DNA of 64,000 bases from Stenotrophomonas ginsengisoli (GTDB lineage: Bacteria > Pseudomonadota > Gammaproteobacteria > Xanthomonadales > Xanthomonadaceae): assembly GCF_001431485.1 (NCBI RefSeq), contig NZ_LDJM01000014.1, positions 1 through 64,000 on the forward strand, in the 5' to 3' direction. The stretch's first letter is position 1; each line of letters opens with the position of its first letter. The translations under genes were made by a program, and so were the position numbers. Under the pieces are notes generated by a model. The model saw only the letters and a list, made by a program, of their open reading frames with translations, was not told where the DNA came from and did not search any database. This document shows positions 1-8,168 of the stretch, one piece after another.

Positions 1-47
1 CAGCGCCTGTTCCGCTTCGCGTTGACTTTCGTCGTAGCGAGCCGCCC

Positions 48-75
48 ATTATAGCGGACTTTTTGCTTCCGTCAA
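48..75 (-). promoter_or_regulatory. Leftward sigma-70 promoter, probable rRNA operon P2
   Basis: Read on the minus strand this is TTGACG, a 16-base spacer, then TATAAT, followed by a GC-rich discriminator running to the window edge. It is the downstream member of two promoters exactly 100 bases apart. A GC-rich stretch after the -10 box is typical of stringently controlled stable-RNA promoters. In Pseudomonas aeruginosa, as I recall, the order anmK, mepM, tyrS, 16S rRNA is the same, so the likely target is an rRNA operon left of position 1. The promoter boxes are seen directly; the target is inferred. Confidence 0.7.
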
Positions 76-147
76 CACCTCATTTCGAGGACGTTGCGAT
101 CGCGACTTTGACGTAGCTACGAGAGCTTTTGCCGAAGCGAGCCGCAC

Positions 148-175
148 ATTATGACAGGATTTTCATCCTTGTCAA
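148..175 (-). promoter_or_regulatory. Leftward sigma-70 promoter, probable rRNA operon P1
   Basis: On the minus strand: a perfect TTGACA, a 16-base spacer and CATAAT, with the same GC-rich block after the -10 box as the promoter 100 bases further left. About 45 bases (136-180) repeat those at 36-80 imperfectly, so the pair looks like a duplicated promoter unit. I see no gene between this promoter and the end of tyrS; bases 176-313 hold only the 3' end of the tyrS transcript. Tandem P1/P2 promoters are usual for rRNA operons. Confidence 0.7.
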
Positions 176-313
176 CACCTTGCCGGCTTGGCGTGCTGTC
201 GTGTTGGCGGTGATGCGCGCCAGTCGCGACGGGAGGTGAACTATGCGCCTTTTCAGCGGTGATGGGAAGGGGTTTTACTTCGCCATCACCGCTTCGTTCA
301 GCAAACTGCGCGG

Positions 314-1522
314 TCAGCCCGCCACCAGCAGGACACGGGCGAAATTGCGCTTGCCCACCTGCAGCAGGCCCTCGAAGCCCGGCAGGTACAGCTGCTGGGC
401 ATCCTCGACCACCTCACCATTGACCTTGACCGCACGCTCCTTGAGCTTGCGCGAGCCTTCCGAGTTGCTGGCGGTGATGCCGGCAGCGGTCAGCAGGGCG
501 GCAATGCGCAGGCCTTCGGCCGGCACCACCACCTCGTTGAGTGGCAGCAAGGACACATCGCCCTGCCCGGTCACAGCCGCCTGCCAGCCGGCAATGGCCT
601 TCTCGGCGGCGCCGGCATCATGGAAGCGCGTGGCCAGCTCACGGGCCAGGCGCAGCTTGACCTCGCGCGGATTCAGGCCTGCAGCGACCTGCTCACGCAA
701 CGACACGGCCTCGGCCTGACTGATATCAAAGGACAGCAGCTCGATCCACTTCCACATCAACACGTCATCGATCTTCATCGTCTTGGTGACGATGTCGATG
801 GCCGCTTCGTCGATACCAATATAGTTGCCCAGCGACTTGGACATCTTGTTGACGCCGTCCAGACCCTCCAGCAGCGGCATGGTCAACACCACCTGCGGCT
901 TCTGCCCGTGGTGTTCCTGCAGGCCTCGGCCCATCAGCAGGTTGAATTTCTGGTCGGTACCGCCCAGTTCGACGTCGGCCTCCAGTGCCACCGAGTCATA
1001 GCCCTGGACCAGCGGGTACAGGAACTCATGGATGGAAATGGACTGCTGGGCGGCGTAGCGCTTGGCGAAATCGTCGCGCTCGAGCATGCGCGCCACGGTC
1101 AGCTGGCTGGCCAGGCGGATCATGTCGGCCGCGCCCATCTTGCCGAACCATTCGGAATTGAAGCGGACCTCGGTCTTTGCCGGGTCCAGCACCTTGAACA
1201 CCTGTTCCTTGTAGGTCTCGGCATTGGCCAGCACGTCTTCGCGGGTCAGCGGCTTGCGGGTGGCGCTCTTGCCGGTCGGGTCACCGATCATGCCGGTGAA
1301 GTCGCCGATCAGGAAAATGACCTGATGGCCCAGATCCTGGAACTGGCGCAGCTTGTTCAGCAGCACGGTGTGCCCCAGGTGCAGGTCCGGGGCAGTCGGG
1401 TCGAAACCGGCCTTGACCCTCAACGGACGGCCACTGGCCAGCTTCTCGCGCAGCTCCTCGACCTTGAGCAGCTCTTCGGCACCCCGCGAGATCAGGGCAA
1501 TGGATTCGTCAATCGTGGACAT
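314..1522 (-). CDS. tyrS: Tyrosyl-tRNA synthetase
   Basis: Charges tRNA-Tyr with tyrosine in the cytoplasm. The 402-residue product is full length for the bacterial type. The class I HIGH motif appears as HLGH at residues 48-51 and the KMSKS loop at 226-230; an S4 RNA-binding domain fills the last 65 or so residues. The ATG follows a GGGAGA ribosome site. It points towards the probable rRNA operon at the left edge and is divergent from the mepM-like gene, with about 170 bases between them. No other reading is plausible. Confidence 0.97.
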   Translation of the reverse strand: MSTIDESIALISRGAEELLKVEELREKLASGRPLRVKAGFDPTAPDLHLGHTVLLNKLRQFQDLGHQVIFLIGDFTGMIGDPTGKSATRKPLTREDVLANAETYKEQVFKVLDPAKTEVRFNSEWFGKMGAADMIRLASQLTVARMLERDDFAKRYAAQQSISIHEFLYPLVQGYDSVALEADVELGGTDQKFNLLMGRGLQEHHGQKPQVVLTMPLLEGLDGVNKMSKSLGNYIGIDEAAIDIVTKTMKIDDVLMWKWIELLSFDISQAEAVSLREQVAAGLNPREVKLRLARELATRFHDAGAAEKAIAGWQAAVTGQGDVSLLPLNEVVVPAEGLRIAALLTAAGITASNSEGSRKLKERAVKVNGEVVEDAQQLYLPGFEGLLQVGKRNFARVLLVAG

Positions 1523-1691
1523 CTTGGTCGTTCTCCCGGCAGTGCCGTCAAATTACTGAACCATGTTAACGGCTGGTTAAAGCTCCGACAAACCGGCAAA
1601 GCCAATGATGACAAGGGTTTGACGGGGTGTTTCCAGCCCACTATGGTAGCCCGGTTTGCGAAAACCATACGCTTCAGTCAGGAATTTGATG

Positions 1692-3113
1692 ATGACCAAC
1701 CGCAATCCGGACGCCCTGCGCAAGCAGCGTTTCAAAGCCCGTTTGTCGGTACAGCACGAAAACAGCCTGCACAGCCGTATCAAGCAACACCTTCCGGCCG
1801 CCTTCAATGAACGCTGGACCCGCCGCCACTGGATCCACGCCGGCCTGTTCGCCAGCATCGGCATCATGGTGGCCACCATCATCCCTGGCTTCTCCCAGCC
1901 CCACGAGGGCGCCGGCTACAGCCACGCCAGCCTGCCGCTGGAGCTGCCGGCCCTGCAGGAGCTGCAGGACGGCCAGCCAACCTCGACCTGGCAGACATTC
2001 CAGGTCAGCGCCGGGCAGACCCTGGGCGCGATCTTCAACGAACTGCAACTGCCGGCCTCGGTGATGCACCGGGTGCTGGAGAACGAACACGCGCGTACCG
2101 CCTTCGCCCGCCTGCGCCCGGGCACCGAAATCGCCTTCAACATTCCGCGCGATGGCCAGTTGCACGGCCTGCGCTTCAACCGCGATGCCGGCCACCGGGT
2201 CGAGTTGAACCTGGAAGGCGAGAACATCGCCGCCACCGTCACCGCCCGCGAGACCACCACACGCACCGCCGTAGCCACCGGTGAAATCCGCAGCTCGCTG
2301 TATGCCTCGGCCAGCCGCGCCGGCCTGCCGGCCAGTGCGATTTCGGTGCTGACCGATGAAATCTTCAAGTACGACATCGACTTCTCCAAGGACGTACAGC
2401 CGGGCGACCGCTTCAACGTGGTCTACGACGAGTCCTGGCGCGAAGGCGAGCGTGTTGATGGGGCCAAGGTGCTGGCCGCCACCTTCACCACCGGCGGCAA
2501 GACCTATACCGGCTTCCGCTTCGAGCGCAACGGCAAGGCCGAGTACTTCGATGCCGATGGCCGCCCGTTGAAGAAGAGCTTCATCCGCTCGCCGATCCAG
2601 TTCGCCCGCCTGAGCTCCAACTTCGGCGCCCGCCACCACCCGGTGCTGGGCCGCATGCGCATGCACAAGGGTGTGGACTACGCCGCCGGCACCGGCACCC
2701 CGATCATGGCCGCCGGCGATGCCCGGGTGCAGTTTGCCGGAGTCCAGCGCGGCTACGGCAACACCGTGATCCTGGACCACGGCCGCGGCCACACCACCCT
2801 GTACGCGCACATGTCGCGCTTCGGCAAGTACCGTGCCGGCCAACGCGTCAACCAGGGCGAGGTGATCGGCTATGTGGGTTCCACCGGCCTGTCCACCGGC
2901 CCGCACCTGCACTACGAATTCCGCGTCAATGGCGTGCACCGCAACCCGCTGTCGGTGACCATGCCGCCGCCGGAACCGCTGCGCGGTGCCGACCTGGCCG
3001 CCTTCCAGGCCCAGGTGGCCCCGGCCATGGCCCGCATCCGTGGCATGGAAGAAGTGATGTACGCACAGGCCCAGCCCAAGCCGCAGGCGCCGGCCACCCG
3101 CAGCCAGGGCTGA
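1692..3113 (+). CDS. MepM-like murein DD-endopeptidase, M23 family
   Basis: Predicted membrane-anchored peptidoglycan hydrolase of the periplasm. One hydrophobic segment lies near residues 38-58, followed by an OapA/LysM-like region (about 70-150) and a C-terminal LytM/M23 domain. The zinc ligands of the family are visible as HxxxD (His325, Asp329) and HxH (His405, His407). Two adjacent ATG codons (1689 and 1692) follow an AGGA site, so the start is uncertain by one codon. anmK begins three bases after the stop, indicating one transcript. The same pairing with tyrS and anmK occurs in Pseudomonas. E. coli MepM cleaves D-Ala-mDAP crosslinks to allow wall expansion; this role is inferred from architecture. 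Confidence 0.88.
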   Translation: MTNRNPDALRKQRFKARLSVQHENSLHSRIKQHLPAAFNERWTRRHWIHAGLFASIGIMVATIIPGFSQPHEGAGYSHASLPLELPALQELQDGQPTSTWQTFQVSAGQTLGAIFNELQLPASVMHRVLENEHARTAFARLRPGTEIAFNIPRDGQLHGLRFNRDAGHRVELNLEGENIAATVTARETTTRTAVATGEIRSSLYASASRAGLPASAISVLTDEIFKYDIDFSKDVQPGDRFNVVYDESWREGERVDGAKVLAATFTTGGKTYTGFRFERNGKAEYFDADGRPLKKSFIRSPIQFARLSSNFGARHHPVLGRMRMHKGVDYAAGTGTPIMAAGDARVQFAGVQRGYGNTVILDHGRGHTTLYAHMSRFGKYRAGQRVNQGEVIGYVGSTGLSTGPHLHYEFRVNGVHRNPLSVTMPPPEPLRGADLAAFQAQVAPAMARIRGMEEVMYAQAQPKPQAPATRSQG

Positions 3114-3116
3114 TCC

Positions 3117-4241
3117 ATGCACGACAACCTGCAGGCCCGCTCCCTGTACGTGGGCCTGATGTCCGGCACCAGTGCCGATGGCATCGACGCGGCCCTGGTC
3201 CGGATTGACGACCAGGGCCGCTGCCGTTTTGTCCACGGCATCACCGCGCCCTGGGATGCGGCCCTGCGCGCGCAGCTGATCGCCCTGGGCCAGGGCCAGG
3301 AGCCCGCCGGGCTGGACGCGGTGGGCGAACTGGACGCGCGCATCGGCCTGGCCTTCGCTGATGCCACCAATACCCTGCTGCAGCAGGCCGGGGTCAGTGC
3401 CAGGCAGGTGGCTGCGATCGGCTCGCACGGGCAGACGGTGCGCCACCGGCCGCAGGCCGCGATCCCCTTCACCCTGCAGCTGGGCGATGCCAGCCGGATT
3501 GCCGAACACACCGGCATCACCACGGTGGCCGACTTCCGCCGCCGCGATGTCGCCGCCGGTGGCCAGGGCGCGCCGCTGATGCCGGCCTTCCACCTGGCCA
3601 TGCTCGGCAGCAGCGACCAGCACCGCGCCGTGCTCAACCTGGGCGGTATCGCCAACCTGACCCTGCTTTCGCGCGAGGGCCACACCGGCGGCTTTGATAC
3701 CGGCCCGGCCAATGCGCTGTGCGATGCCTGGTGCCAGCGCCACACCGGCCAGGCCTACGACGCCGATGGCGCGCTGGCCGCCCAAGGCCAGGTCGATGCC
3801 GAACTGCTGGCCGCCCTGCTGGCCGAACCGTGGTTTGCCAGCCCGCCGCCCAAGAGCACCGGCCGCGAACAGTTCCATCTGGACTGGGTGGACAGCCACC
3901 TGCACGGGCGCAACCTGCCCGTGGCCGATGTCCAGGCCACCCTGCTTGAACTCACCGCCACCACCGTGGCAGATGCCCTGCGCCGCAGCCAGTCCGATAC
4001 CCGGCAGCTGCTGGTGTGCGGTGGTGGTACCCACAATGCGCTGCTGATGCGGCGCCTGGCCGCCCACCTGCCGGGCGTGCAGATTGCCTCGATCGCCGAG
4101 GCCGGGCTGGACCCGGATTATGTCGAAGCGATGGGCTTTGCCTGGCTGGCCTGGCGTGTACTGGCCGGCCTGCCCGGCAACCTGCCGGCGGTCACCGGCG
4201 CGGCCGGGCCACGCCTGCTTGGTGCGATCTACCCGGCCTGA
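3117..4241 (+). CDS. anmK: Anhydro-N-acetylmuramic acid kinase
   Basis: Phosphorylates and opens 1,6-anhydro-MurNAc to MurNAc-6-phosphate, a cytoplasmic step of peptidoglycan recycling. The 374-residue length is normal for the family and the family signature [12 protein letters not shown] sits at residues 13-24; a glycine-rich GGGTHN motif lies in the C-terminal half. It follows the murein endopeptidase gene by three bases, so hydrolysis and recycling are co-transcribed, and a permease for anhydromuropeptides (ampG) lies just downstream on the other strand. The start lacks a strong Shine-Dalgarno sequence, consistent with translational coupling. Confidence 0.96.
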   Translation: MHDNLQARSLYVGLMSGTSADGIDAALVRIDDQGRCRFVHGITAPWDAALRAQLIALGQGQEPAGLDAVGELDARIGLAFADATNTLLQQAGVSARQVAAIGSHGQTVRHRPQAAIPFTLQLGDASRIAEHTGITTVADFRRRDVAAGGQGAPLMPAFHLAMLGSSDQHRAVLNLGGIANLTLLSREGHTGGFDTGPANALCDAWCQRHTGQAYDADGALAAQGQVDAELLAALLAEPWFASPPPKSTGREQFHLDWVDSHLHGRNLPVADVQATLLELTATTVADALRRSQSDTRQLLVCGGGTHNALLMRRLAAHLPGVQIASIAEAGLDPDYVEAMGFAWLAWRVLAGLPGNLPAVTGAAGPRLLGAIYPA

Positions 4242-4247
4242 GCCGGC

Positions 4248-4460
4248 TCAGGGCAAGGACTGCAGGGCGGCAATGGCTTCGGCCAGCGCGCTCTGCTCGG
4301 GGTTGGCAAAGCTGCTGTCACCAGCACGCTCGCCGTGGAACAGCCCGCTTTCGAGCAGGGCGATCAAGGTCTGGCCCTGGGTCCAGCCGCGGGTCAACGA
4401 GATACGTCGAACCCGCTCCACCAGCAGCGGGTCGACATCGGCAATGATCAGGTCGGGCAC
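4248..4460 (-). CDS. Small conserved-type protein of unknown function (70 aa)
   Basis: A 70-residue soluble protein; I do not recognise a named family with certainty. A GTG start at 4460 is preferred because GAGGAG lies eight bases upstream; an in-frame extension to 4520 has atypical composition. The sequence has a predicted helix around residues 10-45 with the pattern VERVRRISLTRGWTQGQTL, resembling short ribbon-helix-helix or antitoxin-like regulators, but that is a guess. It ends seven bases from anmK (convergent) and follows the ampG stop region by about 70 bases, in the same direction as ampG. Confidence 0.65.
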   Translation of the reverse strand: MPDLIIADVDPLLVERVRRISLTRGWTQGQTLIALLESGLFHGERAGDSSFANPEQSALAEAIAALQSLP

Positions 4461-4532
4461 GCAACAACTCCTCAAGCTGCCCGTTGCGCCCCCTGTCGCG
4501 CAACGGCGGGCAGGAGCCATGCCCTGCCCGGA

Positions 4533-5837
4533 TCAGCCCCCCTGCTCCTCCGGCCTGGCCGAGGATACGACAAGCCCGTGGCGTTTGCGTAGCACAAAGA
4601 ACAGCCCCACCGCCGGCAGGGCCAGCACCGTGGACAGCCAGAAATAGCTGGCATAGCCCGAATAGGCCTCCACGATCGCCCCGGAGTAGAAGCCCAGGAT
4701 CTTGCCCGGCAACATGATCAGCGAGGAGAACAGGGCGTACTGGGTGGCGGTGTAGCGCAGGTTGATCAGCGCGGACATGAAGGCCACCGCGCAGGTGCCC
4801 AGCAGGCCCTGGGCCAGGTTTTCACCGGAAATCACCAGGGTCAGCAGGCCAAGGTCACCGTTGGCCCCGATCAGCAGCAGGTACAGCAGGTTGCTGGCCG
4901 CACCGCAGATGATGGCCACCAGCAGCGGCCAGTACACCCCCCAGCGGGCCACCGCCAGGCCGCCGAGGAAGGCCCCGGCCAGGCCGATCCAGATGCCGTA
5001 GACCTTGGTCACCCCGGCAATCTCGGTCTTGGTGAAGCCCTGGTCCAGGTAGAACGGGCCGATGATGCCGCCGACCAGGGCCTGGTCGGAAATCTTCATC
5101 GACAGGATGAACAGCAGCAGCAGCGCCGCCGTGCCCCAGCCGAAACGCTGGAAAAAATCGGCAAACGGGGCCACCACGCCCTCGCGCAGGCCCTCCATCC
5201 AGCCCTCGGTGCGCACCCGCAGCACATCCGGCTCACGCGCCAGCAGGCAGGCCAGCAGCGGGATGGCCATGGCCGCTGCCATGATCCGGTACACCCAGTG
5301 CCAGGCGATGTGGTCGGCCAGCACCAGGGCCACGGCACCGGTGACGATCAGGGCGATGCGGTAACCCAGCGAGTAGGTGGCCACCAGCGCGCCCTGGAAC
5401 TCGGGCGGGGCAATCTCCACCCGGTAGGCATCCACGGCGATGTCCAGGGTCGCCCCGGCCACCGCCACGGCGATGGTCACCCACACAAACAGGGCCAGCT
5501 GCTGCGGGCCGACCAGCGACATGCCGACCAGGCCGGCAATCACCGTGCCCATGGCCAGCAGCAGCCAGCTGCGGCGCTGGCCGAAATGGCCCAGCAGCGG
5601 CAGGCGCAGGCGATCCAGCAGCGGCGCCCAGAGGAACTTCAGCGAGTAGGCCAGGCCGGCGCTGGCGATCATGGTGATCTGCTTGAGCTCCAGCCCGCCC
5701 TCGCGCAGCCAGTAGGCCAGGGTGCCGGCCACCAGCAGGAACGGCAGGCCGGAGGCGAAGCCGAAAAAGAACAGGGTCCACGCCGAGGGCTGGGCAAAGG
5801 CCTGCCACAGCGAGGGTTTGGCGGCGGCGGTGGTCAC
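4533..5837 (-). CDS. ampG: AmpG-type muropeptide permease (MFS)
   Basis: Predicted inner-membrane transporter that imports anhydromuropeptides released by lytic transglycosylases, feeding recycling and, in many species, beta-lactamase induction. The 434 residues contain about twelve hydrophobic segments; the N-terminus has the AmpG-like FGFASGLPFLLVAGTLAYWL region and a downstream LKFLWAPLLDRL loop. It begins with GTG whose GTGA overlaps the stop of exonuclease III, so translation is probably coupled. Proximity to anmK and the murein endopeptidase supports the substrate assignment. It could be a close AmpG paralogue with a different ligand. Confidence 0.85.
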   Translation of the reverse strand: MTTAAAKPSLWQAFAQPSAWTLFFFGFASGLPFLLVAGTLAYWLREGGLELKQITMIASAGLAYSLKFLWAPLLDRLRLPLLGHFGQRRSWLLLAMGTVIAGLVGMSLVGPQQLALFVWVTIAVAVAGATLDIAVDAYRVEIAPPEFQGALVATYSLGYRIALIVTGAVALVLADHIAWHWVYRIMAAAMAIPLLACLLAREPDVLRVRTEGWMEGLREGVVAPFADFFQRFGWGTAALLLLFILSMKISDQALVGGIIGPFYLDQGFTKTEIAGVTKVYGIWIGLAGAFLGGLAVARWGVYWPLLVAIICGAASNLLYLLLIGANGDLGLLTLVISGENLAQGLLGTCAVAFMSALINLRYTATQYALFSSLIMLPGKILGFYSGAIVEAYSGYASYFWLSTVLALPAVGLFFVLRKRHGLVVSSARPEEQGG

Positions 5838-6634
5838 GGGCGGTAGTCCACGGTGAACGGGGCATGGTCGGAGAAGCGGTCATCGCGGTGGATCGAGCAG
5901 CCGGCCAGACGCTGGCGCAGGCCCGGGGTCACCAGCTGGTAGTCGATGCGCCAGCCCACGTTGTTGGCACGGGCCGCGCCGCGGTTGCTCCACCAGGTGT
6001 AGTCCTCGCCACGCGGGTTGAGCGCGCGGTAGGCATCGACCCAGCCACGGTTGCCGGCCAGGTCTTCCAGCTCGGCGCGGTCGGCGCAGAAGCCGTTGAA
6101 CCAGTCGCGCTCCTCGGGCAGGCAGCCGGAGTTTTTCTGGTTGGACTTCCAGTTCTTGATGTCCAGCGCGCTGCGCACGATGTTCCAGTCACCGCACAGC
6201 ACGTAGTCGCGGCCGCTGGCCAGCCACTGGTCCAGGATCGGCTTGAGCCAGGCCATGACTTCGAACTTGAAGCCCTGACGCAGCTCGCCGGACGAGCCGG
6301 AAGGAATATAGAAGGAGACCACGCTGAGGTTGCCGAAGCGCGCCTCGATGTAGCGCCCCTCGTCATCGAACGGGGCCCAGCCCAGCGAGGTGATCACCTC
6401 ATCGGGCTCCTGCCGGCTCCAGATCGCCACCCCGCTGTAGCCCTTCTTGGTGATCGCATCGCGGTAATGGCAGTGGTAACCGGCCGGGCGGAACTGCGGA
6501 TCGCCCAGCTGGTCGATCTGCGCCTTGGTTTCCTGGATGCACAGGACGTCGGCGTCCTGGCCGGCAAACCACTCCATGAAGCCCTTGGTGGCGGCGGAAC
6601 GGATGCCGTTGGCGTTGAAACTGATGATGCGCAT
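5834..6634 (-). CDS. xthA: Exodeoxyribonuclease III
   Basis: AP endonuclease and 3'-5' exonuclease for base-excision repair. The 266-residue product begins MRIISFNANGIR and shows the endonuclease/exonuclease/phosphatase fold residues: Glu35 in IQETKA, the GDWN motif, and SDHAPF near the C-terminus. The start ATG at 6634 is fixed by the family N-terminus; the upstream open frame is only a shadow of pyrE. It is divergent from pyrE across about 100 bases, an arrangement I recall from other xanthomonads, and overlaps the ampG start by four bases. Confidence 0.95.
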   Translation of the reverse strand: MRIISFNANGIRSAATKGFMEWFAGQDADVLCIQETKAQIDQLGDPQFRPAGYHCHYRDAITKKGYSGVAIWSRQEPDEVITSLGWAPFDDEGRYIEARFGNLSVVSFYIPSGSSGELRQGFKFEVMAWLKPILDQWLASGRDYVLCGDWNIVRSALDIKNWKSNQKNSGCLPEERDWFNGFCADRAELEDLAGNRGWVDAYRALNPRGEDYTWWSNRGAARANNVGWRIDYQLVTPGLRQRLAGCSIHRDDRFSDHAPFTVDYRP

Positions 6635-6736
6635 GGGACACGGATGGATAACGTCGAAGCGGCAAGCGTACCGCAAGCGCCGCAGCAGACCACCGGCAAC
6701 CGGTATCCTTGTCGGCACCTGTTGCTGGACACCCCC

Positions 6737-7393
6737 ATGACCGACCATCAAACCCGCTTCTTGAACCTTGCGCTGGCCGCCGATGCGCTGCGCTTTGGCC
6801 AGTTCACGCTCAAATCCGGCCGTGTCAGCCCCTACTTCTTCAATGCCGGGCGCTTTGACTCCGGCGCCCTGATGGCCGGGCTGGCCGCTTGCTATGCCGA
6901 TGCCATCGACGCGGCCGGGCTGGAATTCGACCTGCTGTTCGGCCCGGCCTACAAGGGCATTCCGCTGGCCACCGCGATTGCCTGCCAGTTTGCCGGCAGC
7001 GGCCGTGACCTGCCGCTGGCCTTCAACCGCAAGGAAGCCAAGGACCACGGCGAAGGCGGCACCCTGATCGGCGCCCCGCTGGCCGGCAAGCGCGTGCTGA
7101 TCGTCGATGACGTGATCACCGCCGGCACCGCCATCCGCGAAGCCCTGGCCATCATCCGCGCTGCCGGTGGCATCCCGGCCGGCATCGTGGTGGCCCTGGA
7201 CCGCCAGGAGATCGCCAGCGACAACGACAGCCGTTCGGCCGCCCAGGCCGTGGCCGCCGAGGCGCAGATCCCGGTGGTGGCCGTGGCCGGGCTGGGCGAC
7301 CTGCTTGCCTTCGCCGACGGAAACCCCGACCTTGTCAGCTTCCGTCAACCGCTGCTTGACTACCGCACCCGCTACGGCTGCCAGGCCGCTTGA
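6737..7393 (+). CDS. pyrE: Orotate phosphoribosyltransferase
   Basis: Converts orotate and PRPP to orotidine 5'-monophosphate in pyrimidine synthesis. The 218-residue product has the expected length and a PRPP-binding motif VDDVITAGTA at residues 123-132; the orotate/PRPP-loop segment RKEAKDHGEGG lies at 98-108. The ATG at 6737 matches the family N-terminus. No strong ribosome site is visible. The next gene starts 21 bases downstream and may share the transcript. Confidence 0.97.
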   Translation: MTDHQTRFLNLALAADALRFGQFTLKSGRVSPYFFNAGRFDSGALMAGLAACYADAIDAAGLEFDLLFGPAYKGIPLATAIACQFAGSGRDLPLAFNRKEAKDHGEGGTLIGAPLAGKRVLIVDDVITAGTAIREALAIIRAAGGIPAGIVVALDRQEIASDNDSRSAAQAVAAEAQIPVVAVAGLGDLLAFADGNPDLVSFRQPLLDYRTRYGCQAA

Positions 7394-7414
7394 TCCCGCG
7401 CTGAAGGAAGGCCC

Positions 7415-8071
7415 ATGTCCGCTATCCGCCTGTTGTCCCTGATTCCCGTGCTGGCCACCGGCCTGCTGGCCGGCCCCGCGCTTGCCCAGCAGGCGCCGCC
7501 GGCCAAGAAGCTGTACTGCTGGGACCAGGGCGGGCAGCGTGTCTGCTCGGACACCCTGCCCCCGGAGGCGGTCAATGCCGCCCGCGACGAGTTCAACGCC
7601 CGCAGCGGCCTGCGCAGCCGGCAGGTGGATCGCGCCATGAGCAGCGACGAACGCACCGAGGCCGCCCTGGCCAAGGTCCAGGCCGACAACGAGCAGGCCG
7701 CCGAGCAGTCACGCCGCCGCACCGAGCAGGCCCTGCTGTCCTCGTTCAACAGCGAGGCCGAGCTGCGCCGGGTGTTCGACGAGCGCATCGCCATGGCCGA
7801 CAACAACATCAACACCGCCCGCTACAACATTGCCAACCTGCGCCGCGCCCTGGTCAGCCAGCTCAGCCAGGCCGGTGATCGTGAGCTCAATGGGCAGAAC
7901 GTGGCCGACAAACCGGCCGCCGACATCATGGAGCGGCGGCGCGAACTGGCCACCCAGCTGCGCCTGCTGTCTGCCTTCGAGCAACAGCGCAGCGAACTGG
8001 ATGGCGAGATCGAACAGACCCTGCAGCGCTACCGCAGCCTGAAGGGGCTGGTCGCCGCGCACAACGGCTGA
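7415..8071 (+). CDS. Secreted coiled-coil protein, DUF4124-like N-terminus
   Basis: A 218-residue protein with a signal peptide (cleavage likely after ALA near residue 25). A short region after it, KLYCWDQGGQRVCSDTLPP, resembles DUF4124 domains. The rest is strongly alpha-helical with charged heptads, typical of periplasmic coiled coils (about residues 60-215). Start ATG has AAGGAAGG upstream. It follows pyrE by 21 bases and ends before a strong hairpin terminator. Function is unknown; YbgF-like periplasmic scaffolds have similar shape, but no specific motif supports that. Confidence 0.75.
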   Translation: MSAIRLLSLIPVLATGLLAGPALAQQAPPAKKLYCWDQGGQRVCSDTLPPEAVNAARDEFNARSGLRSRQVDRAMSSDERTEAALAKVQADNEQAAEQSRRRTEQALLSSFNSEAELRRVFDERIAMADNNINTARYNIANLRRALVSQLSQAGDRELNGQNVADKPAADIMERRRELATQLRLLSAFEQQRSELDGEIEQTLQRYRSLKGLVAAHNG

Positions 8072-8107
8072 TCCACCGCTCTCCGCTACCACAACCTGCC
8101 CTGCAAA

Positions 8108-8140
8108 CAAGACACCCCGGCTTCTGGCCGGGGTGTCTTG
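8108..8140. terminator. Bidirectional hairpin terminator
   Basis: A perfect 14-base-pair stem, arms at 8108-8121 and 8127-8140, with a five-base loop. It lies between convergent transcripts, the pyrE unit on the plus strand and the phosphohexomutase unit on the minus strand. T-runs are short, so termination may be weak in one direction. Confidence 0.7.
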
Positions 8141-8168
8141 TTGTGGGCAACCGGCAGGCATCGCTGCC

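Noticed and set aside
1674-4067. A 797-codon minus-strand open frame opposite the endopeptidase and anmK genes
   Set aside because: Shadow of two recognised genes; composition typical of antisense of GC-rich codons.
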